The notes under the pieces were generated by a model. That model ran no database searches. It saw only the letters and a program-made list of their open reading frames with translations, and was not told the origin of the DNA. A stretch of DNA of 64,000 nucleotides. Origin: Tubulanus polymorphus (lineage: Eukaryota; Nemertea; Palaeonemertea; Tubulaniformes; Tubulanidae). Position numbers and translations under genes: made by a program. Location of the stretch: positions 15,182,850 through 15,246,849 of the forward strand of contig NC_134029.1 in the NCBI RefSeq assembly GCF_964204645.1, in the 5' to 3' direction. Of this stretch, positions 47,294-57,519 are shown piece after piece; positions within the stretch are counted from its first letter, which is position 1, and each line of letters opens with the position of its first letter.

Positions 47294-48586
47294 GTAAGAT
47301 TTAGTGGCTTTATCATATTCTACAATCAATTTGCAATTCCCCCAATACAATACAAGAGAGTTCCCCTATACGATACACTCCCCGAGACAATAACCTCTTT
47401 CGCTAAATCACTCAGACAATTCTGTTCAATTCTGTTAAAAAGAAAACATTCTCTAATAATTATCCCATTTCATTTGATAAAAAAGGATGCATTCATTCGG
47501 CTAGTTTTCTAAACATACACGGTTTTAAAGATAGATTAGGGCCCAGTTTCAAGAAAAAGTTTAAGCTTGAAACGGTTAAATTTGAATTGCTGTCACCATT
47601 GAAAACACGAAGTAACACCGAAAATGTTAGTTAAAACTTTTGTGAAATTAATCCCAGATGAATCAATGGATATTCGGTGGTCATGGAATCGGTCTTTTAC
47701 TGACCAATGGCTCTGATACCTTAAGTATTCTGTTAGACCACATCCATGGAATCACGGCTCAATGGGAATTCTATAATGTTCATATTTATTATAATACTAT
47801 GCTATATATCTAAGGAATATATTCCATGAGTTGATAGAAATTGATGAAGTGGGTTATTAGGGTTTTCTGTTTCTTCACAGAAAACCCTATTGAAATTCGC
47901 GTGATTAATTCTTTTTTTCCCTTTTCCACACAGTTTTTGTTAAAAGTGTAAAGGCTTCCTTACCTTACCGCTGTCGCCGATACAATCCGTAAGATATCCT
48001 TCAGCTCACTTCAATCTCCAGATACTGCATGGGAATTTTGATAAATCCACGTTATAAAGGCACTGTCGAGCCGTAAACATCGGAAATTTGGCTCCGTTCA
48101 ATTAGTTGCCATGTTGTGTTTTATTTCCGAAATTTCTCTCTTCTTTATGAGGAAGAGCTATTGAATTATTCCCTCTCTTCTCCACAATCAATTTCAATGT
48201 CAATTTTATGAATTTATTGCTGAGCGGGTCCGAGTCCAATAGTTTACGAGTCCGGAGTTCGCGTGTCTGACAGGTTTACGGGCATTTGTCTGTTACCTCT
48301 TTAATATTTTTGATTTCTTGTTATTCCGGTTATTTCATTTAAGTACATTGCTGATCAGTTCATGTAACCAAAAGCGCCAATAAACAGATTTTGAATTTAT
48401 CAAGTTTAAATCAAGAAGCGTTTTTACGAACAGTCGATTTACTAAATCGAAATCGAAATCACGTTCACGAGCAAAATTTAGTGAATCTGATTTAGTAAAT
48501 CTACGCGTTTACGACAGCGATTTATTGAATCAATTCAGTCGATCGACTAACTTGCTTCGCGAGGAAGTTAGTCGACTAAATCAAAT

Positions 48587-49810
48587 ATGGCGGCCTCCAG
48601 TCAGACCGGCGTTGTTGAATCGTAAGTTGAGTGTTTCGCAAATTAGAAAAACTTTAAGCTGTTTTTATCTAATAATGACGTGTAAATACGAGAAGTATAC
48701 GTCGATAATTTGATTAAGAAAAAAATGGCGTGAATTTATTATAAAAAAGACAACATTTCGTCGGTATTATTAATTGATTTCGTTTGTTTTTAGATTTGTG
48801 TTCACATTGAGGATTGATGATAGGATAGAAGATTTTCGACTTAACAGTGCAACCTATCACAAAGCAGTAGCTGGTGGTATGTTCCCTTTGTATTGCTATC
48901 ATTACTTCTTTGTTTATTCTATTGCTGGAATTTTGGAGAAGATTGTACTTAGACCTATGATTTGTCTACATTTTATTTTTAGATATTCAGACTCTAGTTT
49001 CTCTTCGAAATACGTATAAACAGATGAAAGCGAAACAAACCTGTGCAGTGAGTTCCGATGAAGGCAGTTTACAACTCGGAGAGGATTCTGCATCAACAGA
49101 CAATCCGAAAGGCACAAGTTCTAGTACTAGTACATCGGGTTAGTCAAATAAAAAAGCACTTTAGTCGAAATATCTAAGGCAAAGCTTTGCTTCATTAAAT
49201 ATTCATGGATGTATTCTTTCTCTTTAGAAACAAGCTGTTTGATGCCAAAGGGGGCAGTAAAACTTTTAATTGAACTCCATAGACAAAACGAAGCAGCATT
49301 CAATGATAGAAAGACCAAGAAAAAGAGTATTTGGGAAAAAATCTCAAAGGAGATGGAAATCAAAGGATTTTATTATACTTACCTACAATTGAAAAATAAA
49401 TGGGGCAATCTCATCCAACAATACAGAAAGGCTAAGGACAACAACAATAAGACTGGAAGAGACCCGAAAAGTCCCCTTTTTATGATGAACTTGATGAGTA
49501 CTTGGGTCTTCGCCCTTGTTCGACGCCTTCTTGCATATCATCTTCTCTGTCAATAGAATCCATCAATCTACCTTCTGATGATGAGCCCTGTTCGTCTGAT
49601 TCAGAAGTTCCTACTGCTAATGTTGGCAAAAGAAATTCCCGCCTGTCAGAAAGACAAAATAAGCTCTTGAAAATGATGGAAGAAAATGAGAAATCAAGAA
49701 AAGAAGACACCGATAGGTTGTTCAATTTGATTGAGCGTCAAAATGCAATAATAGACGAAAGAGAAAAAGAGAAAATTAATGTACTGAAACAGATCATTGA
49801 TAAATTTTAA
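48587..49810 (+). pseudogene. Harbinger Myb/SANT-like DNA-binding protein, four exons
   Basis: Exons 48587-48621, 48794-48876, 48983-49138 and 49228-49810 join in consistent phase, with donors GTAAGT, GTATGT and GTTAGT and acceptors TTTTTAG, ATTTTTAG and CTCTTTAG. The product starts 'MAASSQTGVVES'. Exon 4 encodes a trihelix/Myb-SANT-like domain: 'AVKLLIELHRQNEAAF', then 'KKSIWEKISKEM' and 'QLKNKWGNLIQQYRKAK'. A C-terminal coiled coil ('RQNKLLKMMEENEKSRKE') follows. A missing base in a T-run at about 49480 shifts the frame between SANT domain and coiled coil. In Harbinger elements this protein binds the ends and carries the nuclease into the nucleus. Confidence 0.75.
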
Positions 49811-50503
49811 GATGCATAAGTGTTGCCATGTTTAACAGTTTTGAGATTTTGTTTTGTTTTTTTAGCCCATTTAGGACGTCCGTCCGTTTGTCTGTAGACA
49901 ATCCAGTAATTTGTTCATTCTTAAATTTAGTGGACCAAGGCATGCTACTATATTGTTTTTGTCCTAGCTCCCTTGTTGAAATGTATTCAAATTTTATACA
50001 TTCCATAAGCAGAGTTAGTTGTAAGTATATGTGTAATGTAACATTTTTCTATACACATTTGATGTATGAAACCTGTTGTGTTGTAATAATCAAGCACCAT
50101 GGAATTTTTGCCTCGAGTTGTTGCTGCCAGGTGAAAATTTAATTTAATAGACAATCATTTTTTTCTATATTTTTATTTGTTTTCCAAACAGGAAAAATTG
50201 TTGTATAATAAACTCTGCACCAAAAATAAATATTTTTAATGATAAGTTTATTCATGAGTTTTCAAGTGATGATTTTGCTGAGGTTATCTACCCTAAAAGA
50301 AAATCCTTTGAACAAGTCATTTGCTGTCATACAAACTGCACTGTTCTTAGAATCCAGTAGACTGCTCAAGTCAGATCCAATAAACTGGGATTGCTGTATC
50401 ATTTTGATGTTTTTGTTGAGCAATGTACATTGTATTTACTCACCCCCCAAAAGGTCAGACTTGAGACGTCTGTATCTGGGGAAAAGTCACTGCATTACCT
50501 TGT

Positions 50504-50804
50504 AGGGTTCATACGTAGCTCCATGACCAGTCTCATTCCATGACTTTCAAGGACCTTTTTGACTCAAATTCCATGACCTGATTCAAATTGTACTAACTGA
50601 ATACTGTTCATCAAACTGGTCCCAGGACATGTCCTCGACTGGACTAAAACAACACCCCGTTCTCCACTGACTGTCATTCTTTCAGACTCGTGTACTACAT
50701 GTAGACCAAACAATACAATGACCAGCAAGGACCATGATTCAAGGATTATTATTCCATGACTTCCAAGGCCTTGAATTCATGACTCGAGGGCCACTATGAA
50801 CCCT
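50504..50804. mobile_element. 300-bp MITE nested in the Harbinger element
   Basis: Ends AGGGTTCATACGTAG and CCACTATGAACCCT are inverted. The interior repeats ATTCCATGACTT(C/T)CAAGG in both orientations. It lies between the two convergent Harbinger genes and is not part of either. Confidence 0.65.
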
Positions 50805-51018
50805 GGCCTTGCCTTATACTGAGTAACGGTATTAATATTTAACCACATTGATTAGATGAGTCAAGGATCAAGAAAAGTTGTCTATAAATCACTAAGAAGT
50901 TTCACAGATTTTGAAAATTTATTGAACTGAATATTGTGCGTATAGTCATCATTGGGTGAATACAAACAATAATAGCCTACAGTTACATATTACAAAAACC
51001 AATTGATGCATGGTTGAA

Positions 51019-52446
51019 CTACACTGACAATAAAACTGAAATCGCTTGACGTTTAGCTACACCGGAGGGCAGTTGCCTTCCAATAGGGACTCCATCATTC
51101 ATCTCATTTTCTTGCAGCTGTGGAAGTCCTTCTCTCAAATATTCTTCTAATTGTCCAGGGTCACTTTCCAAGCATATGTTATGCACAACAAAACAACTGC
51201 TGATGAATGTAACCATTCTCGATAAATTATGCATATCCAATTTCTTCAATCTCATAAATCGACCTTTTAGAATACCAAACGCATTTTCAATTGGAACTCT
51301 GGTTGAACTGTGCTTGTAATTAAAGTCTTTTTGTAACCTAGACAATCTACCAAAGTCCTTGAATGGGACCATTGTGTATTCATTTAATTCATACGCTAAA
51401 TCACCTAAAATGTGTGTGTTTTCAGGAAACAGGCGTTCTCTTTCAGCTTCATCTGCTGGCAGAATCTGGCAGAATTTTTAAACACGCGCGAGTCATTGGC
51501 TGATCCAGGCCATCCTACAAGTACATATGTAAATTTGTACTCGTGGTCGCAGATAGCACACACATTAATCGAATGAAACTGTTTTCGGTTGATGTAATTC
51601 TCTGGAAACGCAACAGGTGTTTTAATTGGGATATGCGTCCCATCAACTTCTTTTCAAAACCTCTGATTACTTCTTGCAGTCTCTGTCCTGTTGGCCATGT
51701 CACTACCTTCTTCATAACATGTTTCTCTAATAATTCCGAAATCAACCCTGCAAATAAAAACAACAATAGTATGCTTAACGAACTGAAATTCAATTATAAC
51801 GCAAAATGATCTGAAATAAGTCTACTTTTAGCAGCGCACTACGACGCAGATAACGGACTATGTACAGCTAACCAGTGCAAGATCGCAGAGCGGTCACTCA
51901 CTTATATGACGATACTGATACTTAACAAATTTTAAAAATACGTTTAATAATTCTTATACATCAGATACCATTATAGGACCTACCTACGATATTGAAGACA
52001 GATGCCTCACATATCCCAAACAAGTCGGCGATCCTTATGATAGAATCTTGTGTGGCTGCATAGTGGAGATAAACAAGTAACTGCTTTTCATACGATATTG
52101 TCAGTTTTCGTTCAGAAAGTTCATTGTGTTGTGTAATCAACGGGCCCATGTGCCGCAACAGTACCTCGAATGATGGTCTACTGATTCTAAATCGTCCGCG
52201 AAAATCATCGAAATGATATTTCGATACTGTTGACTCAATGTAATGTTCGACACTTGCCTTCTTTTCTGATTTGGTGTATTTCACTGCTTCGGATTTAAGA
52301 TATAATTCACTCACTCGAGGTTCTAATGTATATGTTCCCGATAAAACGTTCTGATAGCCCAACATTGGTGCCGAATCCAAACTGACAGCGATTAAGACGG
52401 ATTTCAGAATCTCTTCTCTTCTGGGATTCGCCATCTTGAAATACAC
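51019..52446 (-). pseudogene. Harbinger DDE transposase (HARBI1-like), two exons
   Basis: Exon 1 (52446-51984) encodes 'MANPRREEILKS' onward with a helical region 'FRISRPSFEVLLRHMGP'. A GTAGGT donor and TTTGCAG acceptor (51748-51750) join in phase to exon 2 (51747-51019). Catalytic motifs are Asp in 'DGTHIPIKTP', Asp in 'GWPGSANDSRVF' and Glu in 'STRVPIENAFGILKGR'. Between them, 'ENTHILGDLAYELN' and 'VHNICLE' are family hallmarks. Two single-base shifts, at about 51650 and 51468, break the frame, so the element is probably inactive unless they are sequencing errors. Confidence 0.85.
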
Positions 52447-53017
52447 TTGTTGACTGCGGATGTAACGTAGCGCATTTACGAGATTTGATTCGATTTAGTC
52501 CATATATGCAACTTCCGGTTCTGCGATCGATTTACTTAAATCGAAATCGATCGACTTTCGTAAAAACGCTTAAGGTCGTTGAGTCGCGGAGGGCTACTAG
52601 AATTACGGTGCAGAATTACGTTCGTCTCAGAGAAAAAACAAACGACAGAAAAGTATCAGGTGATTATCGATAGCCTATTACGGTACCGGTACACACAGTT
52701 GACAAACGGTGTTAGGCCTGTGCGTGCCGGTTGGTGCGTACTGGGAATAAATATACTGGTTAGTCAGTTGGTTCGGTTGTGAAGTGTGGAAGCTAAGAAA
52801 GCCTACCGGTATTTATTTGTCTATAGGCCTATTATATAGTAGCCAATACCATTTTTTAAGTACGAAGTTGTTACGCGTACGTGACTGTACGGTGATATCC
52901 ACAGGTTAACCGTACGTGAGTTCCCTAAAAACGCCGTACAAAGTCAACTATAGGCGAAAATATTGAATTTGCTAGCAAGAATGATGTCGCAACGATGCGT
53001 GCATCAACGAATCAAGT

Positions 53018-53676
53018 TTGAATGAGACTCGCAATTCAGTGCCTTGGGCTATAGCTGAAGAATCAACCGCCTGTAATGAAGAAGTGAACCTATCATCAGG
53101 AACTTTTACGGAAAAAAATTCAGATACTAATAATAAACAGTCTAGAACAGAACCGCAATCTGAGAAAGAAAAACGCTACAGGCCAAGCAGCTCTACCGAC
53201 ACTGAAACAGCAGGTGCCTGTCCTAAGGTCACAGAGGGTATGATGAAGCTATTTGACAAATTTAATGAAATGAATTCATTATATGCACATACCCTACAAA
53301 CCTTGTTCAGCGCACCGAGGAAAAATTGTTTCATCTAGAGACTATCAGCAAAGCGAGAGATCAGGCATTCTATGAGTTAAAAGCTAGTCACGTTAAAGAA
53401 ACGACCTATTTAAAAAGCAAAAAGACCCAGATACGGTGATACGGAGATACGCTTTACAAAGCCCGGAAAGCCGCTATTGATAATAACCAATACTCCAGGC
53501 GACAAATTATCAGACTATTTGGAATTCCCAATAAAGAAGATGAAAATTGTGCCGAGTTAGTGGTAAACACTATTAATGGAAAGCTTAGTGATTCATTATC
53601 CCTCCGTGGCGATGAAGTTGCCCACAGCGTTTGTCGACGGGAACCAGTACTTGATGATAGTGGTAAAAATACTTGA
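53018..53676 (+). pseudogene. LINE ORF1-like protein, tandem unit 1
   Basis: The first frame (to 53338) is Ser/Thr/Glu-rich, ending in a helix 'EGMMKLFDKFNEMNSLY'. A frameshift at about 53325 leads to a coiled-coil stretch 'ISKARDQAFYELKASHVK'. After a stop near 53438 comes 'NNQYSRRQIIRLFGIPNK' and 'NCAELVVNTINGKLS'. That last block matches the start of the RRM-like domain of L1/Tx1-type ORF1 proteins ('YSRR..I.I.GIP'). No in-frame ATG precedes the open frame, so the true N-terminus is upstream or lost. I infer a degraded non-LTR ORF1 captured in the TIR element; family assignment is by motif. Confidence 0.55.
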
Positions 53677-54068
53677 TGGAGAGAAAAAACAAACGACAGA
53701 AAAGTATCAGGTGATTATCGATAGCCTATTACGGTACCGGTACACACAGTTGACAAACGGTGTTAGGCCTGTGCGTGCCGGTTGGTGCGTACTGGGAATA
53801 AATATACTGGTTAGTCAGTTGGTTCGGTTGTGAAGTGTGGAAGCTAAGAAAGCCTACCGGTATTTATTTGTCTATAGGCCTATTATATAGTAGCCAATAC
53901 CATTTTTTAAGTACGAAGTTGTTACGCGTACGTGACTGTACGGTGATATCCACAGGTTAACCGTACGTGAGTTCCCTAAAAACGCCGTACAAAGTCAACT
54001 ATAGGCGAAAATATTGAATTTGCTAGCAAGAATGATGTCGCAACGATGCGTGCATCAACGAATCAAGT

Positions 54069-54727
54069 TTGAATGAGACTCGCAATTCAGTGCCTTGGGC
54101 TATAGCTGAAGAATCAACCGCCTGTAATGAAGAAGTGAACCTATCATCAGGAACTTTTACGGAAAAAAATTCAGATACTAATAATAAACAGTCTAGAACA
54201 GAACCGCAATCTGAGAAAGAAAAACGCTACAGGCCAAGCAGCTCTACCGACACTGAAACAGCAGGTGCCTGTCCTAAGGTCACAGAGGGTATGATGAAGC
54301 TATTTGACAAATTTAATGAAATGAATTCATTATATGCACATACCCTACAAACCTTGTTCAGCGCACCGAGGAAAAATTGTTTCATCTAGAGACTATCAGC
54401 AAAGCGAGAGATCAGGCATTCTATGAGTTAAAAGCTAGTCACGTTAAAGAAACGACCTATTTAAAAAGCAAAAAGACCCAGATACGGTGATACGGAGATA
54501 CGCTTTACAAAGCCCGGAAAGCCGCTATTGATAATAACCAATACTCCAGGCGACAAATTATCAGACTATTTGGAATTCCCAATAAAGAAGATGAAAACTG
54601 TGCCGAGTTAGTGGTAAACACTATTAATGGAAAGCTTAGTGATTCTTTATCCCTCCGTGGCGATGAAGTTGCCCACAGCGTTTGTCGACGGGAACCAGTA
54701 CTTGATGATAGTGGTAAAAATACTTGA
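54069..54727 (+). pseudogene. LINE ORF1-like protein, tandem unit 2
   Basis: Duplicate of the preceding pseudogene with the same frameshift and stop, so the lesions predate the duplication. Two nucleotide differences only. Confidence 0.55.
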
Positions 54728-54801
54728 TGGAATCGATGGAATCATGGTTCGTTCTCTAAATCGAAGTTGAGATCGCATCATTAAAAACCTTCCGCTCGTA
54801 G

Positions 54802-55552
54802 GGCTGGCATTGTCGGCAAGCAACGCGACGCCTACCGACGCAACTGGGTTTATCGCCGATTAGCGGCAACTAGCGGCCTACGAGAGGTTGCCAGTTGCTG
54901 CTCTATGGTTCGACATAAGCCGGCTTGCTACGCCTACCGACTCGTCGCAAGCCGTATCCGACTAGTTGCCCATGTTCTACTCCGACCTACGGTAGGCGGG
55001 CAGTTGCTTTCGATCGCAACCGACATAAGCTCATCTGCGACGCGACAGAACAGACCGAATATACATAGTACAAATTAGGCCAGCGTCATTTGTAATTAGT
55101 CATAAACTTTCAAATCCAAGTAGTTCAAAACGTAAACCAAACCTTCAGCACGGCAGATGACTGGACCGAAGATCTAGAAACGAAATTGGTAGAATTATGG
55201 TGTGGCGGCCATCTTTATATGGTGTCGCTAGCACATTGTATTCAAAACAGAATCAGAATGATGAAGATCTTAAAGAAATAGCTTTACTTACAGAAATATA
55301 TTTCCCACTAATTCAAAATACCTCAAATTATTATCAAGATGCTAATCACGTGACCGCGAGCCGTTGCAGTTGCCAGTAATCGTTACCAACATAAGCAGGG
55401 AAGGATCTAGTGTCCCGCTAGTCGGCCGCAGTTGCTGCGAATCGGTGCGCATTCGATAAAAGCTGGGCTGCGATCGCAATTGCTCTCAGTTGCGTCGGTT
55501 GGAGTCGGTAGGCGTCGCGTTGCTTGTCGACATAAGCCAGCCTTTGAAGGCA
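54802..55552. mobile_element. 0.75-kb TIR element with MADF-like coding remnant
   Basis: The left end GGCTGGCATTGTCGGC, then AAGCAACGCGACGCC and TACCGAC, and the right end (inverted) GGCTGGCTTATGTCG, then the same two motifs, share about 40 bp. CGACATAAGC motifs recur inside. The middle carries the coding remnant at 55155-55280. The interior GCs (TCGCAAGCCG, GTAGGCGGGCAGTTGC) form several secondary inverted repeats. Confidence 0.65.
55155..55285 (+). pseudogene. MADF / Myb-SANT-like N-terminal fragment
   Basis: Reading 'DDWTEDLETKLVELW' and then, with a 1-nt shift, 'RPSLYGVASTLYSKQ' gives the W...LVELW..RP.LY signature of MADF/Myb-SANT-like domains. In such transposons this domain binds the element ends. 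Only the first helix pair is preserved, inside a non-autonomous TIR element. Confidence 0.5.
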
Positions 55553-55989
55553 CCAATATCGTCATAAGAGTGGACTTTTGCCCAGAGATTGCGTCGCTTG
55601 TCAACCAATCAATCAATTAATCAATCAATCAATTTATTCCAAACTGTATGAAAAAGTCTGGACTTCCAATGGCAGCGTCATCGGGATAGACAAAAAGGAT
55701 GGCAAGAAGAAAGTGTTTCGATTATTCCAACCACTTCTAACATAAACTAAAACTGTACTAGTTATCGAGCTTCAAGAACTGTAACATGTATCTGAATCAT
55801 TGCGTAATTAAGCGTGTGTGTAACCTTTTTTAGTTACTCGACTGTTGCATTATCAATTGGTTACCTTCGTCTCGCTCACTTCATTAATACTTACAATACT
55901 TACTGATATTTACAATATGTCTTGTATGTCATTCCCTCAGTGTTATTCTCCTCATATTGATTATGGCACGTCTCACCATTGATATGTAC

Positions 55990-56185
55990 GGTAACTTATT
56001 TAATGCAGTATTTGCAAAGGAATCTTTTCCGGAAATCTGTAAATCAGGACTTGTCTCATGTATCTTTATAAATGAATCAGATCCGAATAATCATCGCCCA
56101 TAACTTTGCTAAATACACCATCAAAAAGATATGAACGTGTTATTTACGAGCAACTTTTCCAACACCTCGATCATGACCTATGTCG
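55990..56185 (+). pseudogene. Non-LTR reverse transcriptase fragment
   Basis: 'FNAVFAKESFPEICKSGL' followed by 'VSCIFINESDPNNHRP' matches the start of the LINE RT domain (the '...PNNYRP' motif). After a stop, fragments equivalent to 'YERVIYEQLFQHL' can be read. Several stops and shifts are present, and only the first RT blocks remain. It may be the downstream half of the same LINE as the ORF1-like genes. Confidence 0.6.
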
Positions 56186-56748
56186 GTAATATTTGACCAC
56201 CATGGTTTTCGCGACAAGACTGGTAATAAGATAAAAACCCACTGTTTACAAATTAAAATAATTCTAAAATCGAGAATTTATTTATTGATACAATCTAAGA
56301 ACGCGACGTTCACAGTTTCGTTCTCTGGACGGGCTAGAGGTAAATATTTTACGTAATTATCAGGCAACTGTTGAAATTGAGGCGCTAGTGGTGCTGCAAA
56401 TTGCACAACCAATATCCATGGGTGATAGAACCCTACTTAGAAATTACAATACTTACATGACTTAGATTTGGCTCATCCAATCGATGAAAATGAAACTTTT
56501 TCGGTAGATATTAATTGGGTCTGATTTTTTTATTGTGCATTTGTTCTCGAAAACAAGATATAATAATTTCAACAATGGCCCTACCGCCATAGAATCAAAG
56601 GGCGGATATTTTGTCTGTAACCCTTTCGATAATTGTTGTCAAAACACTACTTCGTCCTCTTTCAGTATGTTGACGCCTGACGAAGACGTTGACGTTTCAA
56701 AATCATATGACTTCTGCACACTTTGAGTCGCTTGGTATTCAGCATCCA

Positions 56749-57500
56749 GGGGCCGGTTGCTCAAAAGTTGGTTATCTTTGAAGTTCCTAAGGCCAAAAAA
56801 AGATGTCTTGTTTCTCATGATTTTGAAATCCCACCCGCATCGGAAAAATCATCGGCAAATTAGCGATAAAAATAAAGTCCGCCCTCCCGCATCATAGCTC
56901 GAAAATAAATTTGTTTTTTATAAAAATTAAAATCCGCCCGCCCGCATTGATATAATACGCATATCTTCATCTTTTTATCATTTTATTTCTCTATGAACGT
57001 ATCGAGAAAAGTTGATCGTATAAATATCATCGGCACCACACTGGTGACTCGAATCCATATCAACGGAGTCGGTTAACGTAGGCCTAAATGTCAAATGCCA
57101 AGGTCGCTGTGGAGCTTGATTTCTGGCGTGCTTATTTCGAAGCGATTTCTCTTGGTAAAATAAAAAAACTACCTCCCGCATCTGAAGAGAATATGTCAGA
57201 GGGACATTTTTATTGATATAATAAAAATAAAAAGACACCTCCCGCATCTCCAAAAAAAATTCAAACAGTTCTTTTTATTTCTACTTTTTTTTAAAAAAGT
57301 ACATAAAAATAAAAACCGCCCGCCCTCGTCATGGTAAAAAACAAAAGTGTGATGAGAAACAAGGCATCTTTTTTTGGCCTAACGACTCGTTAGTTAACAT
57401 CCACGTTATAAAGTGTTGCTCAAACAACCGTTAGGAGAACCATTAGCTAACGAGTCGTTTAAGTTCCTTAAACAGTCGTTAGTCGACTACAAAATAGCTC
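56749..57500. mobile_element. TIR element(s) with CCCGCAT repeats
   Basis: TIRs GGCCAAAAAAAGATGTCTTG (56790-56820, extended) and its inverse at 57351-57381 define a 0.59-kb element. Its interior has repeated CCTCCCGCATC and CGCCCGCCCGCAT segments in AT-rich sequence. An outer end, GGGGCCGGTTGCTCAAAAG (56749), resembles the MITE at 36074, and AACGACTCGTTAGTTAAC/AACGAGTCGTT repeats follow at 57380-57490. The inner element therefore seems to be inserted in an older one. Confidence 0.55.
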
Positions 57501-57519
57501 CTGACTTGTCATCAGTTCA

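Larger units (their letters stand above)
48416..52571. mobile_element. Complete PIF/Harbinger transposon, 4156 bp
   Basis: Terminal repeats AAGCGTTTTTACGAA (left) and TTCGTAAAAACGCTT (right) are perfect over 15 bp and extend imperfectly through AGTCGAT and AAATCGAAATCGAT. AAG flanks both ends (48413-48415, 52572-52574), and the intact site ATCAAGGTCGTTAAG-like can be read in the opposite arm at about 59757-59770. It carries the two genes diagnostic of the superfamily: a DDE nuclease and a Myb/SANT-like protein in convergent orientation. Both have one or two 1-nt frameshifts. Confidence 0.9.
52630..54731 (+). repeat. 1051-bp tandem duplication, nearly identical
   Basis: Units 52630-53680 and 53681-54731 follow each other directly, joined at ACTTGATGGA/GAGAAAAAAC. 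By eye I find only two substitutions (GAAAATTGTG versus GAAAACTGTG; GATTCATTATC versus GATTCTTTATC). The unit contains the inner part of the left TIR arm plus the ORF1-like gene. Confidence 0.9.

Noticed and set aside
47207-47512. 101-codon open frame overlapping the EGF3 exon
   Set aside because: It is out of frame with the EGF domain and runs into intron sequence; the splice-bounded EGF frame is the conserved one.
47857-47863. TTAGGG as telomeric sequence
   Set aside because: Only single TTAGGG units at element termini, not tandem arrays; they belong to the hairpin end.
55407-55620. Overlapping frames on both strands in GC-rich sequence
   Set aside because: They are the right inverted end of the 54802-55552 element; length is due to lack of AT-rich stops.
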